From contig NZ_BBWU01000048.1 in the NCBI RefSeq assembly GCF_000974765.1, positions 124,001 to 188,000 of the forward strand: a DNA stretch of 64,000 nt, written 5' to 3'. Below are positions 34,976-43,142 of this stretch, piece by piece (within the stretch, counting starts at the first letter, position 1; every line of letters begins with the position of its first letter). The translations under genes were made by a program, and so were the position numbers. This DNA comes from Sphingomonas changbaiensis NBRC 104936 (GTDB lineage Bacteria > Pseudomonadota > Alphaproteobacteria > Sphingomonadales > Sphingomonadaceae). The notes beneath the pieces are model-generated. The model did not search any database. It had not been told where the DNA came from and was given only the letters and a program-made list of their open reading frames with translations.

Positions 34976-35311
34976 ATGATCGTTCACGCGGAAGATCCGC
35001 AGCGCACGGCGGCGGCGCTGGCCGTCCTGCTGGCCGCTCCCACAAGCATGCGCGCGGGGAATGTCTGGACGGTCGGCGGCGCCGTTCACGTTCTCGAGGG
35101 CCGGCCGGATAATCCGTCGGGCGCGGGAATCGCGCGCCTGTTGCTTGAAACCGCGATGCCGGTCGAAGGAGTGATGGAGATCGCCTGTGCGCACGGCTTC
35201 CACGCCGAGGAATTGCATCGAAGCGGGCTTGTAGAATTTTGGATAGGCGAAGCCATGCTCATAGAACTGGTCACGTCCGACGCCACGGATCGGTTGGACC
35301 TTGCCGCCTGA
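34976..35311 (+). CDS. Hypothetical soluble protein
   Basis: 111 residues from ATG 34976, with GAGGGCGGCGCCG just upstream; a longer frame back to 34748 overlaps the tiny membrane gene and is rejected. The protein reads as an alpha/beta domain (RTAAALAVLLAAPTSMRAGN, GIARLLLETAMPVEGVMEIA) with an acidic C-terminus. No signal peptide, no membrane helix, no recognised family. A terminator-like hairpin follows at 35374, closing the unit with the gene at 34830. Confidence 0.6.
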   Translation: MIVHAEDPQRTAAALAVLLAAPTSMRAGNVWTVGGAVHVLEGRPDNPSGAGIARLLLETAMPVEGVMEIACAHGFHAEELHRSGLVEFWIGEAMLIELVTSDATDRLDLAA

Positions 35312-35373
35312 TATTGTTCCGGCTTCGCAATATCGCGTTGGAAACTCGCCTGATCGTTCCTGAACAGAAACGG

Positions 35374-35392
35374 GCGGGATTTACCGCCTTTT
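35374..35392 (+). terminator. Short terminator-like hairpin
   Basis: Stem GGCGG / CCGCC with loop GATTTA followed by TTTTCT, 62 bp after the stop of the hypothetical gene at 34976-35311. The stem is short, so strength is uncertain. Confidence 0.5.
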
Positions 35393-35422
35393 CTGAACGG
35401 CTTGCCGTTGCTGTGGATAAGT

Positions 35423-35441
35423 GATGTGATAGTCTCACATC
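35423..35441. promoter_or_regulatory. Candidate operator palindrome
   Basis: Perfect 7-bp inverted repeat GATGTGA-TAGTC-TCACATC, 60 bp upstream of the exported protein gene at 35502. The half-site TGTGA/TCACA recalls CRP/FNR-family sites but the spacer is five instead of six bases, so the binding factor is unknown. The gap 35312-35501 otherwise holds only the terminator-like hairpin. Confidence 0.4.
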
Positions 35442-35501
35442 CGGCGACTCTCCTCGACCGTAAGAGCGGTAGGCGGGCGCCGGCCATGAAGGGGACATCA
35501 C

Positions 35502-36347
35502 ATGATTGGTCGTCGTTTCAGCGCGTTAGCGCTGCTGTTGTCGTGCGCGTCCGCGCCGCTGCACGCAAGCGTCGGTTCGTTCGACAAGGATTGCTGGCAG
35601 GGCAGCGAATTGGATGCATTGAAGGTCCAGCGGTTCAAGACATCGCTTTTGGTCGCGATGCTCAACTGCCGGGATCAGGAACCCGGCATCGGCGTCGATT
35701 ACAACCGCTTCGTCCGCGCCAACCGCGAGCTGATCGCGGAAAAGCAGGCCCTGGTGCGCGAACATTTTATCCGCACCCGCGGTCCGGCCGCCGGCCTGAA
35801 CGCCTTTTCGGAATATGAAACCGCGCTGGGCAATCAATTCTCAGACGCGGATTTCACCCCCGATCGGTGTGCGGATGCCGCGGCCGAATTGCGCGAAGCG
35901 GGCTACGTCTCCGAACGCGGGCTGATGGACATGATCCAGTCGGTGCCCGACGAAGACGATGCCGTGCTCTGCGCGCCCGAGCCGCGATATGCCGCCCGCC
36001 GGGCAGAACTCGCGCCTGCGCCGCAAGTGGTGCCGCAGCCCGAGCCGGTGCCGCAGGTCGCACAGGAAGCGGCCCAGAACGAATGGCCGGATCTCGCGCC
36101 GGTCGAGCCGGAAGGGCCGGCCGTCGCGGTCGATCCGAATGCGGTGAAGGTGGCCGAAGCGGCGCCCCCGCCGCCTGCGCCGATGCCGGAAAAGGCCGTC
36201 GAGGCGCAGCCGGTCCAGGTCGCGGCCGTCGATGTGCCGAAGCCGGCGCTCGCGCCCGATCGCATCAAGGCCGTCCGCGATGCCGCAAAGGCGCTCCGCG
36301 AAGCGCTCGCCGCGCTCGAAACGGACGACGGCGAAGCAGGAAAGTAA
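35502..36347 (+). CDS. Exported protein with Pro/Ala-rich tail, unknown function
   Basis: 281 residues with a signal peptide (MIGRRFSALALLLSCASAPL, cut near HAS). The mature N-terminal half has conserved-looking Cys pairs (FDKDCWQGSELDALKVQRF, VAMLNCRDQEPG, FTPDRCADAAAELREAGYV, DDAVLCAPEPRY), suggesting one or two disulfides in the periplasm. From about 168 to 245 it is a Pro/Glu/Val-rich low-complexity region, then a C-terminal helix (IKAVRDAAKALREALAALE). Strong ribosome-binding site AAGGGGACATCAC. A palindromic candidate operator lies 60 bp upstream. No family recognised. Confidence 0.8.
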   Translation: MIGRRFSALALLLSCASAPLHASVGSFDKDCWQGSELDALKVQRFKTSLLVAMLNCRDQEPGIGVDYNRFVRANRELIAEKQALVREHFIRTRGPAAGLNAFSEYETALGNQFSDADFTPDRCADAAAELREAGYVSERGLMDMIQSVPDEDDAVLCAPEPRYAARRAELAPAPQVVPQPEPVPQVAQEAAQNEWPDLAPVEPEGPAVAVDPNAVKVAEAAPPPPAPMPEKAVEAQPVQVAAVDVPKPALAPDRIKAVRDAAKALREALAALETDDGEAGK

Positions 36348-36356
36348 GGTGATCAC

Positions 36357-36377
36357 CCCTCCCTCTCGAGGGAGGGG
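36357..36377. repeat. Hairpin of the CCCTCCC repeat class between convergent genes
   Basis: CCCCTCCCTCTCGAGGGAGG plus one G: a perfect palindrome, 10 bp after the exported-protein stop and 7 bp before the end of the Sel1-like gene. It looks like a solitary arm of the palindromic repeats found elsewhere and could serve as a two-way transcription stop, though no T-run is present. Confidence 0.6.
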
Positions 36378-36383
36378 AACTTG

Positions 36384-36680
36384 TCAGGCCGCTCGGCGCT
36401 GCGTCGCGTTCAGCCAGGCGCGGGCCTGGCGCTGCGCCTCGGCGATCTCGCGCGCGGTCATTTCGTCGGCGACTTCGGCGCGGCATTCGGCGGCGCGAAT
36501 GGAGCCCGACAGGGCCGACAGATTGAACCATTTGTGCGCTTCGACCAGGTCGACTTCGAGGCCGCCGGCGCCCGACGAATAGGCGATGCCCAGATCGAAA
36601 CACGCATCCGCGTCGCCGCGTGCGGCGCCCGCAAGGCGGCTCTCAATCAGGAATGCGGCGCTTTTGTAGCTGCTACCCAT
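36384..36680 (-). CDS. Small Sel1-like repeat protein
   Basis: 98 residues from ATG 36680 (AAGGGGATT upstream; GTG 36710 is an alternative). One full Sel1-like helical hairpin repeat is visible: GDADACFDLGIAYSSGAGGL then EVDLVEAHKWFNLSALSGS, preceded by a half repeat (AAFLIESRLAGAARG) and followed by a basic helix EIAEAQRQARAWLNATQRR. Sel1-like proteins are interaction scaffolds. No signal peptide, so cytoplasmic. Partner unknown. Confidence 0.8.
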   Translation of the reverse strand: MGSSYKSAAFLIESRLAGAARGDADACFDLGIAYSSGAGGLEVDLVEAHKWFNLSALSGSIRAAECRAEVADEMTAREIAEAQRQARAWLNATQRRAA

Positions 36681-36755
36681 CTCAGCAAATCCCCTTCTGC
36701 TGCATGGCACAGACTGGGGTGAGGGTTTTGAAGAATGGTTAACGCGATTGGGTGA

Positions 36756-37604
36756 TTATTGCTTAGGCATGACCGGCACATTGTCGATTAGCCGGGCCGC
36801 GCCGATGCGCGCCGCTGCCAACAACCGCGCCGGACCCTGGAGCGCCGTGACCGGCTGCAGGGTCGCCGCATCGCACAGCGCGACATAATCGACCGACTGG
36901 AATCGGGCCTCGATCAGCGCGGCTTCCGCCCGCGCCAGCGCCTCGGCGATATCGCCTCCGCTTTCGATCGCCGCTGCGGCCGCGCCGAGCGCACGGGGCA
37001 GGGCCCGGGCCTGCACGCGCTCTTCGGGCGTCAGATAGACGTTGCGTGACGAGAGGGCGAGGCCATCTTCCTCCCGCTCTGTCGGCACGCCGACGATCTC
37101 GATTCCGAAATCGAGGTCCGCGACCATCCGGCGAATCACCGCCAGTTGCTGGAAGTCCTTTTCGCCGAATAGCGCGACATCGGGCCGCACCTGGTTGAAC
37201 AGCTTCGCGACGACTGTCGCCACGCCGTCGAAATGGCCCGGCCGCGCGGCGCCGTCCAACCCGTCGCTCACGCCCGCGATAGAGATGTTGGTCGCATAGT
37301 CTGCTGGATACATGGCCTCGACGTCCGGCACCCACAGCACCGCCACGCCGGCCTCGTTCAGCATCGCCGAATCCTTGGCGGCGCGGCGTGGATATGAGGC
37401 CAGGTCTTCATTCGGTCCGAATTGCTTCGGGTTGACGAAGATCGAGACCACGACATGGCCGGCCCGCTTCCGAGCTTCGCCGACCAGCGCCATATGACCG
37501 GCATGGAGCGCGCCCATGGTCGGTACGAGCGCGACCTTGCCCCCCTGGGCGCGAAGCGCGGCGATCGCTTTCCGAAGCGATTTGAGCTGACGGATGGTTT
37601 GCAC
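36756..37604 (-). CDS. panC: Pantothenate synthetase
   Basis: 282 residues, typical. Condenses pantoate and beta-alanine using ATP in coenzyme A synthesis. Motifs: VPTMGALHAGHMALVGEARK (HIGH-like adenylate site), VVSIFVNPKQFGPNEDL, RPGHFDGVATVVAKLFNQV, FGEKDFQQLAVIRRMV and LSSRNVYLTPEER (KMSKS-like region). The start is GTG 37604. panB is not in the window. mipZ is divergent, with about 70 bp between starts. Confidence 0.97.
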   Translation of the reverse strand: MQTIRQLKSLRKAIAALRAQGGKVALVPTMGALHAGHMALVGEARKRAGHVVVSIFVNPKQFGPNEDLASYPRRAAKDSAMLNEAGVAVLWVPDVEAMYPADYATNISIAGVSDGLDGAARPGHFDGVATVVAKLFNQVRPDVALFGEKDFQQLAVIRRMVADLDFGIEIVGVPTEREEDGLALSSRNVYLTPEERVQARALPRALGAAAAAIESGGDIAEALARAEAALIEARFQSVDYVALCDAATLQPVTALQGPARLLAAARIGAARLIDNVPVMPKQ

Positions 37605-37673
37605 GGTGACTCTGGACTGATATGAACGGGGCTCAATAGGGGGGCGCGATGCGCTCGATCAAGTAACCTGAGT

Positions 37674-38474
37674 ATGGAAAGCGGTCGCATGGCCTTGCAC
37701 GGCGCGCACGTCATTGTTTTCGCAAATGAAAAGGGCGGCACGGGAAAATCGACGACGGCGGTCCACGTCGCCGTCGCCCTGGCCGCCCAGGGCCGCACGG
37801 TCGCGGCGCTCGACCTGGATCACCGGCAGCGCACGCTGGCGCGCTATCTCGAGAATCGCGCCGCGACGATGAAGCGCCGGGGCGTCGAGCTGCCGCAGCC
37901 AGTCTTCGCAGTCGTCGACGGAACGAGCGAAGAAGGTTTCGATGCCAAGCTGGCCGAAGCGGCCGCGAACGCCGAGTTCGTCGTGATCGACACGCCCGGT
38001 CGTGACGATCCGATCGCCCGGCGTGCCGCGACCATGGCCAACACGCTGGTCACGCCGATGAACGACAGCTTCGTCGACTTCGACCTGATCGGGCAGGTCG
38101 ACCCCGAGAACTACAAGGTCAGCCGGCCGAGCTTTTATTCGGAGCTGATCTGGGACGCACGCAAGGCGCGCGCGAAGACTGACGGCGCAACGATCGACTG
38201 GATCGTGCTTCGCAACCGCATGCAGCACATCGAGGCGCGCAACATGCGCCGCGTCGGCGAGGCGCTGAACCAGCTGTCGAAGCGAGTCGGCTTCCGCATC
38301 ATCCCAGGACTCGGCGAACGCGTCATCTATCGCGAACTGTTTCCGAGCGGGCTGACCATGCTCGACATCGGTCAGATTCCGGACATCGGCCTCGGCCATG
38401 TCGCCGCGCGGCAGGAGCTGCGTGAGCTCGTCTCCGGCCTGGCGCTCCCCGACCGGATCGGCGCCGCCGCCTGA
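37674..38474 (+). CDS. mipZ: MipZ-type division-plane positioning ATPase (ParA/MinD family)
   Basis: 266 residues. The deviant Walker A is FANEKGGTGKSTTAV (Lys20 and Lys25), Walker B-like FVVIDTPGRDDP follows, and the C-terminal part FSELIWDAR-like region and WIVLRNRMQHIEARNMRRVG match the alphaproteobacterial MipZ group. MipZ forms a bipolar gradient with ParB and inhibits FtsZ, placing the septum at mid-cell; this is known from Caulobacter. It is translationally coupled (ATGA) to a membrane J-domain gene. A second ATG at 37689 is possible. Confidence 0.9.
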   Translation: MESGRMALHGAHVIVFANEKGGTGKSTTAVHVAVALAAQGRTVAALDLDHRQRTLARYLENRAATMKRRGVELPQPVFAVVDGTSEEGFDAKLAEAAANAEFVVIDTPGRDDPIARRAATMANTLVTPMNDSFVDFDLIGQVDPENYKVSRPSFYSELIWDARKARAKTDGATIDWIVLRNRMQHIEARNMRRVGEALNQLSKRVGFRIIPGLGERVIYRELFPSGLTMLDIGQIPDIGLGHVAARQELRELVSGLALPDRIGAAA

Positions 38475-38749
38475 TGGGCAAGCTGCTAACGCTGCTGATG
38501 CTGGCGGCGCTGGTCGTCTTCTGGTGGCGGGGCAATCAGCAGCGGCGGCGCACGACGATGCCGCTCACCGAAGCGCGCGAGCTGCTGGGCCTTCGTGCCG
38601 ACGCCGGATCGGACGAGATTCGCGACGCGCACCGCCGCATCATCGCGCGCGTGCATCCGGACGCGGGCGGGACGATCGAATTGGCGCGGCGCACCAACCT
38701 CGCCCGCGACGTGCTGCTGAGGGAACTCGCGGCGACTCATCGGGATTAG
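38474..38749 (+). CDS. Membrane-anchored J-domain protein (DnaJ-like)
   Basis: 91 residues. One N-terminal helix (KLLTLLMLAALVVFWWRG) anchors a partial J domain containing the HPD motif in IRDAHRRIIARVHPDAGGTI. The layout resembles mitochondrial Pam18/Tim14 and its alphaproteobacterial relatives, which stimulate a DnaK-type ATPase at the membrane. The ATG overlaps the mipZ stop by four bases, so the two proteins are made together, which ties the chaperone cofactor to a cell-division regulator. The functional link is inference. Confidence 0.85.
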   Translation: MGKLLTLLMLAALVVFWWRGNQQRRRTTMPLTEARELLGLRADAGSDEIRDAHRRIIARVHPDAGGTIELARRTNLARDVLLRELAATHRD

Positions 38750-38761
38750 GACTTCGATTCT

Positions 38762-38854
38762 GGTTTGGGCTGAGCTTGTCGAAGCCCTCCCTTGTTCTTT
38801 TTGCCAAATCCCGAAAAGGGAAAGGGAGGGCTTCGACAGGCTCAGCCCCAAACC
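38762..38854. repeat. Palindromic repeat (GGGCTGAGCTTGTCGAAGCCC type)
   Basis: A 93-bp inverted repeat, second copy of the family at 31173-31264: left arm GGTTTGGGCTGAGCTTGTCG then AAGCCCTCCC, right arm GGGAGGGCTTCGACAGGCTC then AGCCCCAAACC. It lies between the J-domain gene and the phosphohexomutase, ending 28 bp before the latter's ATG and just upstream of its AGGAGTGAAG ribosome-binding site. Confidence 0.87.
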
Positions 38855-38881
38855 CTGTGAGGGATGCCGTCAGGAGTGAAG

Positions 38882-40270
38882 ATGACCCACCAGTTCCACC
38901 CCACCTCCTTGCGCGAATACGATATTCGCGGCGTGATCGGCGAGACGCTGGGCCCGGACGATGCCCGCGCGATCGGGCGCGGTTTCGCGACCCTGCTCCG
39001 CCGCGCCGGCGGCACGCGCGTGGCGGTGGGCTGGGACGGCCGCGAATCGTCGCCGATGCTGGCCGATGCGCTGGTCGAGGGGCTGACACAGAGCGGCTGC
39101 GATGTGGTGCGGGTCGGGCTCGGGCCCACGCCGATGCTCTATTATGCCGAAGCCGTGCTGGAAGTGGACGGCGGCATCATGATCACCGGCAGCCACAATC
39201 CGCCGAGCTACAACGGCTTCAAGATGGTGTTCCAGCACCGGCCCTTCTTCGGAGCGGACATCCAACAGATCGGCAAGCTCGCCGCCGAAGGGGACTGGGA
39301 AACGGCCGAGACGCCGGGCCAAGTGAACGACTTCGATATTCTGGATCAGTATGTCGGCCGGCTTGTCGCCGGCTATCAGGGCGGCGAGTTCCGCATTGCC
39401 TGGGATGCCGGCAATGGGGCCGCGGGACCCGCGCTCGAAAAGCTCGTCAAGCAGCTGCCGGGCGAGCACCACCTGCTCTTCACCGAGGTCGACTCGCGCT
39501 TCCCGAACCATCATCCCGATCCGACCGAAGAGAAGAATCTCGAGCATCTTCGCGCCGAAGTCCGCAACAAGGGCCTCGACTTCGGCATCGCGTTCGACGG
39601 CGACGGCGACCGGATCGGCGCGATTGACGGGCAGGGGCGGATCGTCTGGGGCGACCAATTACTCGGCATCCTGGCCGAGCCGGTGCTGAAGGCGGAGCCC
39701 GGCGCGACGATCATCGGCGACGTCAAGGCGTCGCAGACCCTCTACGATCGCATCGCCGAGCTCGGCGGCAAGCCGCTGATGTGGAAGACCGGCCACAGCC
39801 ACATCAAGGCGAAGATGAAGGAAATCCACGCGCCGCTCGCGGGCGAGATGAGCGGCCATATCTTCTTCGCGCACGATTATTACGGCTATGACGACGCGCT
39901 CTATGCGGCGGTGCGGCTGCTGGGTGCGGTCCGGATGTCGGGCAAGTCCCTGACCGAGCTCAAGTCCGAGATGCCGGCGGTGCTGAACACGCCCGAAATG
40001 CGCTTCCAGGTCGACGAGTCCCGCAAGTTCGCGGTCGTGGACGAGGTTCTGGACCGGCTGGAAACCGCCGGCGCGGAGGTCGATCGCACCGACGGCGCCC
40101 GCGTGACGACCCCCGACGGCTGGTGGCTGCTGCGCGCATCCAACACCCAGGACGTGCTCGTCGCCCGCGCCGAGGCGAAGGACCAGGCGGGGCTGGATCG
40201 GCTGGTCGCGCAGATCGACGAGCAGCTTGCGGCCTCGGGGATCAAGCGCGGGCCGCAAGCGGGGCATTGA
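38882..40270 (+). CDS. Phosphomannomutase/phosphoglucomutase (PMM/PGM)
   Basis: 462 residues of the alpha-D-phosphohexomutase family, four domains. Active-site phosphoserine loop [17 protein letters not shown], metal loop [17 protein letters not shown], sugar loop [11 protein letters not shown], and the C-terminal phosphate-binding loop [16 protein letters not shown] are all intact. It interconverts hexose 1- and 6-phosphates of mannose and glucose, feeding LPS and exopolysaccharide; sphingomonads use such an enzyme (pgmG) in gellan-type polymer synthesis. Start ATG 38882 has AGGAGTGAAG; an in-frame ATG at 38864 lies within repeat-flanking sequence. Confidence 0.94.
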   Translation: MTHQFHPTSLREYDIRGVIGETLGPDDARAIGRGFATLLRRAGGTRVAVGWDGRESSPMLADALVEGLTQSGCDVVRVGLGPTPMLYYAEAVLEVDGGIMITGSHNPPSYNGFKMVFQHRPFFGADIQQIGKLAAEGDWETAETPGQVNDFDILDQYVGRLVAGYQGGEFRIAWDAGNGAAGPALEKLVKQLPGEHHLLFTEVDSRFPNHHPDPTEEKNLEHLRAEVRNKGLDFGIAFDGDGDRIGAIDGQGRIVWGDQLLGILAEPVLKAEPGATIIGDVKASQTLYDRIAELGGKPLMWKTGHSHIKAKMKEIHAPLAGEMSGHIFFAHDYYGYDDALYAAVRLLGAVRMSGKSLTELKSEMPAVLNTPEMRFQVDESRKFAVVDEVLDRLETAGAEVDRTDGARVTTPDGWWLLRASNTQDVLVARAEAKDQAGLDRLVAQIDEQLAASGIKRGPQAGH

Positions 40271-40276
40271 GTCCAG

Positions 40277-40401
40277 CCCCTCTCCCGCTCGCGGGAGAGG
40301 GTGGCGGAGCGAAGCGACGCCGGGTGAGGGCAATCGGCATTTGGCAGGCCCTCACCCGCCTCGCTGGCGCTCGGCACCCTCTCCCGCAAGCGGGAGAGGG
40401 G
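40277..40401. repeat. Composite palindrome between convergent PMM/PGM and nusB
   Basis: 125 bp: outer hairpins CCCCTCTCCCGCTCGCGGGAG and CTCTCCCGCAAGCGGGAGAG, inner arms GGGTGAGGG / CCCTCACCC, plus GCGGAGCGAAGCG and CGCTGGCGCTCGG pieces. It fills the whole gap and begins 6 bp after one stop codon and ends 1 bp before the other, so it may act as a two-sided transcript end. Same family as 10461-10610. Confidence 0.87.
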
Positions 40402-40402
40402 C

Positions 40403-40855
40403 TTAGCGTCTGATTTCCTTCGCCACCCCGTCCAGCAATCCATTCACGAACGCGGTCTCGCGCTTGTCGTAGAAGGCATGCGCGACATCGACATATTCGC
40501 TGATCACGCTGCCGACAGACACGTCCGCGCGGGCGAGCAGTTCGTAGGTGCCGGCGCGCAGGATCTGGCGCATCGGCCGGTCGAGGCGCGAGAGGCTCCA
40601 GCCCTCGGCGAGCTTGGCCGCGATCAGCCGGTCGATCTCGTCGCGCCGCGCATCGACGCCAGTCACGATATCGTCGAAGAACTCGACCTCGGCATCGGCA
40701 TATTCGACATCCTCGATTGTCGCGCCGAGGCGATGCATGTGGAATTCGTGCAGCAGCGGACGGAGCGCCGTCCCCTCCATTTCCTGCTGGTACAACGCCT
40801 GCACCGCGGCAAGGCGGGCGGCGGAACGGGATTTGGATCGTGCGGTCTGGGTCAT
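40403..40855 (-). CDS. nusB: Transcription antitermination factor NusB
   Basis: 150 residues from ATG 40855. All-helical RNA-binding protein that acts with NusE/S10 at boxA sites to keep rRNA transcription processive. Seen: SAARLAAVQALYQQEMEG at the N-terminus, then RRDEIDRLIAAKLAEGWSLS, RLDRPMRQILRAGTYELLA and VISEYVDVAHAFYDKRETAF with VNGLLDGVAKEIRR, the conserved C-terminal helices. Its ATG overlaps the hisD stop (ATGA), so it is translated with hisG-hisD. A composite palindrome closes the operon. Confidence 0.96.
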   Translation of the reverse strand: MTQTARSKSRSAARLAAVQALYQQEMEGTALRPLLHEFHMHRLGATIEDVEYADAEVEFFDDIVTGVDARRDEIDRLIAAKLAEGWSLSRLDRPMRQILRAGTYELLARADVSVGSVISEYVDVAHAFYDKRETAFVNGLLDGVAKEIRR

Positions 40856-42141
40856 TGGCCTAATCTGAGGGCGACGGAGCGTGCGTGCGCCGGTAGCCCT
40901 TCCGCCTCCGCCAGCGCAACCGCTGCCGGTCCAAGTTTCTCCAGCGACGGCGCCGAGCATCCCAGGAAGCTGGTGCGCTTCATGAAGTCGAGCACCGACA
41001 GTCCGGACGAAAAACGCGCCCGCCGGCCGGTCGGCAGGACGTGGTTCGGGCCGCCCAGATAGTCGCCAATCGCCTCGGGCGTGTGACGGCCGAGGAAGAT
41101 CGAGCCGGCATGGCGCACGGCGGCAAACAGCGGCTCCGGATCGGTAACGGCCAGCTCCAGATGCTCGGGCGCGAGCCGGTCGATCAGCGGCGCGGCGTCG
41201 ATCAGTCGTTCGACCAGGATGATCGCGCCGTTCGCATCCCAGCTCGCGCGTGCAGTTGCGCCGGTCGCAAGCGTCGCGATCTGGCGGTCGACAGCTGCCG
41301 CGACCGCATCGGCGAAGGCCGCATCGTCAGTGAACAGGATCGATTGGCTGGTCGGATCGTGCTCGGCCTGGCTCAGCAGGTCGGCGGCGATCCAGTCGGG
41401 GTCGTTGTCCGCATCGGCGACGACCAGGATCTCGGATGGCCCCGCCACCATGTCGATGCCGACCACGCCATATAGCTGGCGCTTGGCCTCGGCGACCCAG
41501 GCGTTGCCGGGCCCGACGATCACATCGACCGGCGCGATCCGACGGGTGCCGTATGCGAGGGCGCCGATCGCCTGCGCCCCGCCGACGCGCCAGATTTCCT
41601 CGATGCCGACCAAGGCCGCCGCCGCGAGCACCAGCGGGTTGACCTCGCCTCTCGGCGTCGGCGTCACCATCGCCAGCCGCTCGACACCTGCGACCTTGGC
41701 CGGGATCGCGTTCATCAGCAACGAACTGGGATAGGCCGCGCGCCCACCGGGGACGTAAAGGCCGGCCGCCTCGACCGGCCGCCACCGCGCGCCGATCCGG
41801 ACCCCGGTCGCGTCCACCTCGTCGCGATCCGCAGGCCGTTGCTTCTCATGATAGGCCGTGATCCGCTCGGCCGCGAGTTCGAGCGCGCGGCGAAGATCGG
41901 GGGCCAGTCCCTCCAGCGCTGCCCGGCACTCGGCGGTGTCGATCCGCCAGCCGCTGGCCTCGAGATCGTGGCCGTCGAAGGCCTGCGTATAGTCGCGCAG
42001 CGCCGTGTCGCCCTCGGCCCGCACGCGCGAGAGTATCGCCAGTACGTCGAACGACACGTTCGCATCCGCCTCGCGCCGCGCATTCACCAGCGTGTCGAAA
42101 CGCGCCGCGAATTCGGGGTCCCGGACGGAGAGGCGGATCAT
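40852..42141 (-). CDS. hisD: Histidinol dehydrogenase
   Basis: 429 residues, usual length. NAD-dependent, Zn-binding enzyme of the last two steps of histidine synthesis. Motifs: [53 protein letters not shown] and the metal/catalytic segments [22 protein letters not shown] and [11 protein letters not shown] 42141 overlaps the hisG stop by four bases. A longer in-frame extension upstream runs through hisG on the same strand in another frame and is rejected. Confidence 0.97.
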   Translation of the reverse strand: MIRLSVRDPEFAARFDTLVNARREADANVSFDVLAILSRVRAEGDTALRDYTQAFDGHDLEASGWRIDTAECRAALEGLAPDLRRALELAAERITAYHEKQRPADRDEVDATGVRIGARWRPVEAAGLYVPGGRAAYPSSLLMNAIPAKVAGVERLAMVTPTPRGEVNPLVLAAAALVGIEEIWRVGGAQAIGALAYGTRRIAPVDVIVGPGNAWVAEAKRQLYGVVGIDMVAGPSEILVVADADNDPDWIAADLLSQAEHDPTSQSILFTDDAAFADAVAAAVDRQIATLATGATARASWDANGAIILVERLIDAAPLIDRLAPEHLELAVTDPEPLFAAVRHAGSIFLGRHTPEAIGDYLGGPNHVLPTGRRARFSSGLSVLDFMKRTSFLGCSAPSLEKLGPAAVALAEAEGLPAHARSVALRLGQ

Positions 42142-42788
42142 CGCACAGCTTGCCGAAACGCATCGATCAGTGGCCCGATCTGCGCGCTGCGCATCTTGAA
42201 CGCGGCCCGATTGGCGATCAGCCGCGCGCTGACCTCGGCGATCACCTCGATCTCGACCAGGCCGTTTTCCTTGAGCGTCTTGCCGGACGAGACGAGGTCG
42301 ACGATCCGGCTGGAGAGGCCCAGCAACGGCGCCAGCTCCATCGCGCCGTTGAGCTTCACGCATTCCGCCTGTACGCCGCGCGCTTCGAAATGCCGCCGCG
42401 TGAGCGCCGGGTATTTCGTCGCGACGCGGACATGGCTCCATTCGCGCGGATCATCGAGCGCCGCCAGCTCAACCGGTTCCGCGACCGACACGCGGCAACG
42501 GCCGATGCCGAGATCGACAGGCGCATAGAGTTCCGAATAGTCGAACTCCATCAGTACATCCGAGCCGACGATTCCCAACTGCGCCGCACCGTGGGCGACG
42601 AAGGTCGCCACGTCGAACGCCCGCACACGGATCAGCGAGATGTCGGGCCGGTTGGTCGCGAAGCGGAGAGCGCGGCTGCCTTCGTCTGAAAAGGCCGGTT
42701 CCGGTTCGATTCCCGCGCGCGCCAGCAAGGGAAGCGCGTCCTCCAGGATGCGGCCCTTCGGCACTGCGATGATGACGGGGTCGGCCAT
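42138..42788 (-). CDS. hisG: ATP phosphoribosyltransferase, short form (HisG-S)
   Basis: 216 residues, i.e. the short form that lacks the C-terminal regulatory domain and needs HisZ. First step of histidine synthesis. Motifs: [48 protein letters not shown] and the PRPP-binding [13 protein letters not shown]-type loop seen as [17 protein letters not shown]. Start ATG 42788. Leads the hisG-hisD-nusB operon with four-base overlaps at each junction. hisZ is not in this window, so its location is unknown. Confidence 0.95.
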   Translation of the reverse strand: MADPVIIAVPKGRILEDALPLLARAGIEPEPAFSDEGSRALRFATNRPDISLIRVRAFDVATFVAHGAAQLGIVGSDVLMEFDYSELYAPVDLGIGRCRVSVAEPVELAALDDPREWSHVRVATKYPALTRRHFEARGVQAECVKLNGAMELAPLLGLSSRIVDLVSSGKTLKENGLVEIEVIAEVSARLIANRAAFKMRSAQIGPLIDAFRQAVR

Positions 42789-42826
42789 GGCCGGGCGGCT
42801 TTAGAGGCGCCGCTCCGGAGGGGCAA

Positions 42827-43057
42827 CTAGTGGGCGCGCGTCTTCGGATCGGCCATCGCAATCTGGTTGGTGACAGAGCGGCAGGAGGCCATCAGTTCGG
42901 GAAATTCGAGGTCGCTGTTTTTGATCAGCTGGGCCTCGGCCGCCTGCTGGCATTGGGCCATCGTCTCGAAGCGCGTGTCGACAATGCGGGCTTGCTGGCA
43001 CTGATAGCCGCCGTCGCCGCAGCCCATGATCGCCATCACGTAAATGAACGGGCCCAT
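42827..43057 (-). CDS. Small conserved-looking protein with Cys pairs
   Basis: 76 residues from ATG 43057, chosen since AGGAG lies seven bases ahead (GTG 43063 would be too close to it). The N-terminus MGPFIYVMAIMGCGDGGYQC is weakly hydrophobic and may be a short signal or anchor; Cys at about 13, 20, then FETMAQCQQAAEAQLIKNSD and ELMASCRSVTNQIAM suggest disulfides and periplasmic location. No family recognised by name. It sits between hisG and the ABC transporter, divergent from the latter. Confidence 0.65.
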   Translation of the reverse strand: MGPFIYVMAIMGCGDGGYQCQQARIVDTRFETMAQCQQAAEAQLIKNSDLEFPELMASCRSVTNQIAMADPKTRAH

Positions 43058-43142
43058 CGCCACTCTCCTCAGAGCGACTCAACCAATGATCCTGCGACCG
43101 GTTGCATTGGTTTCGCGCTTCGTCCTTCCTACATCGACGAGA

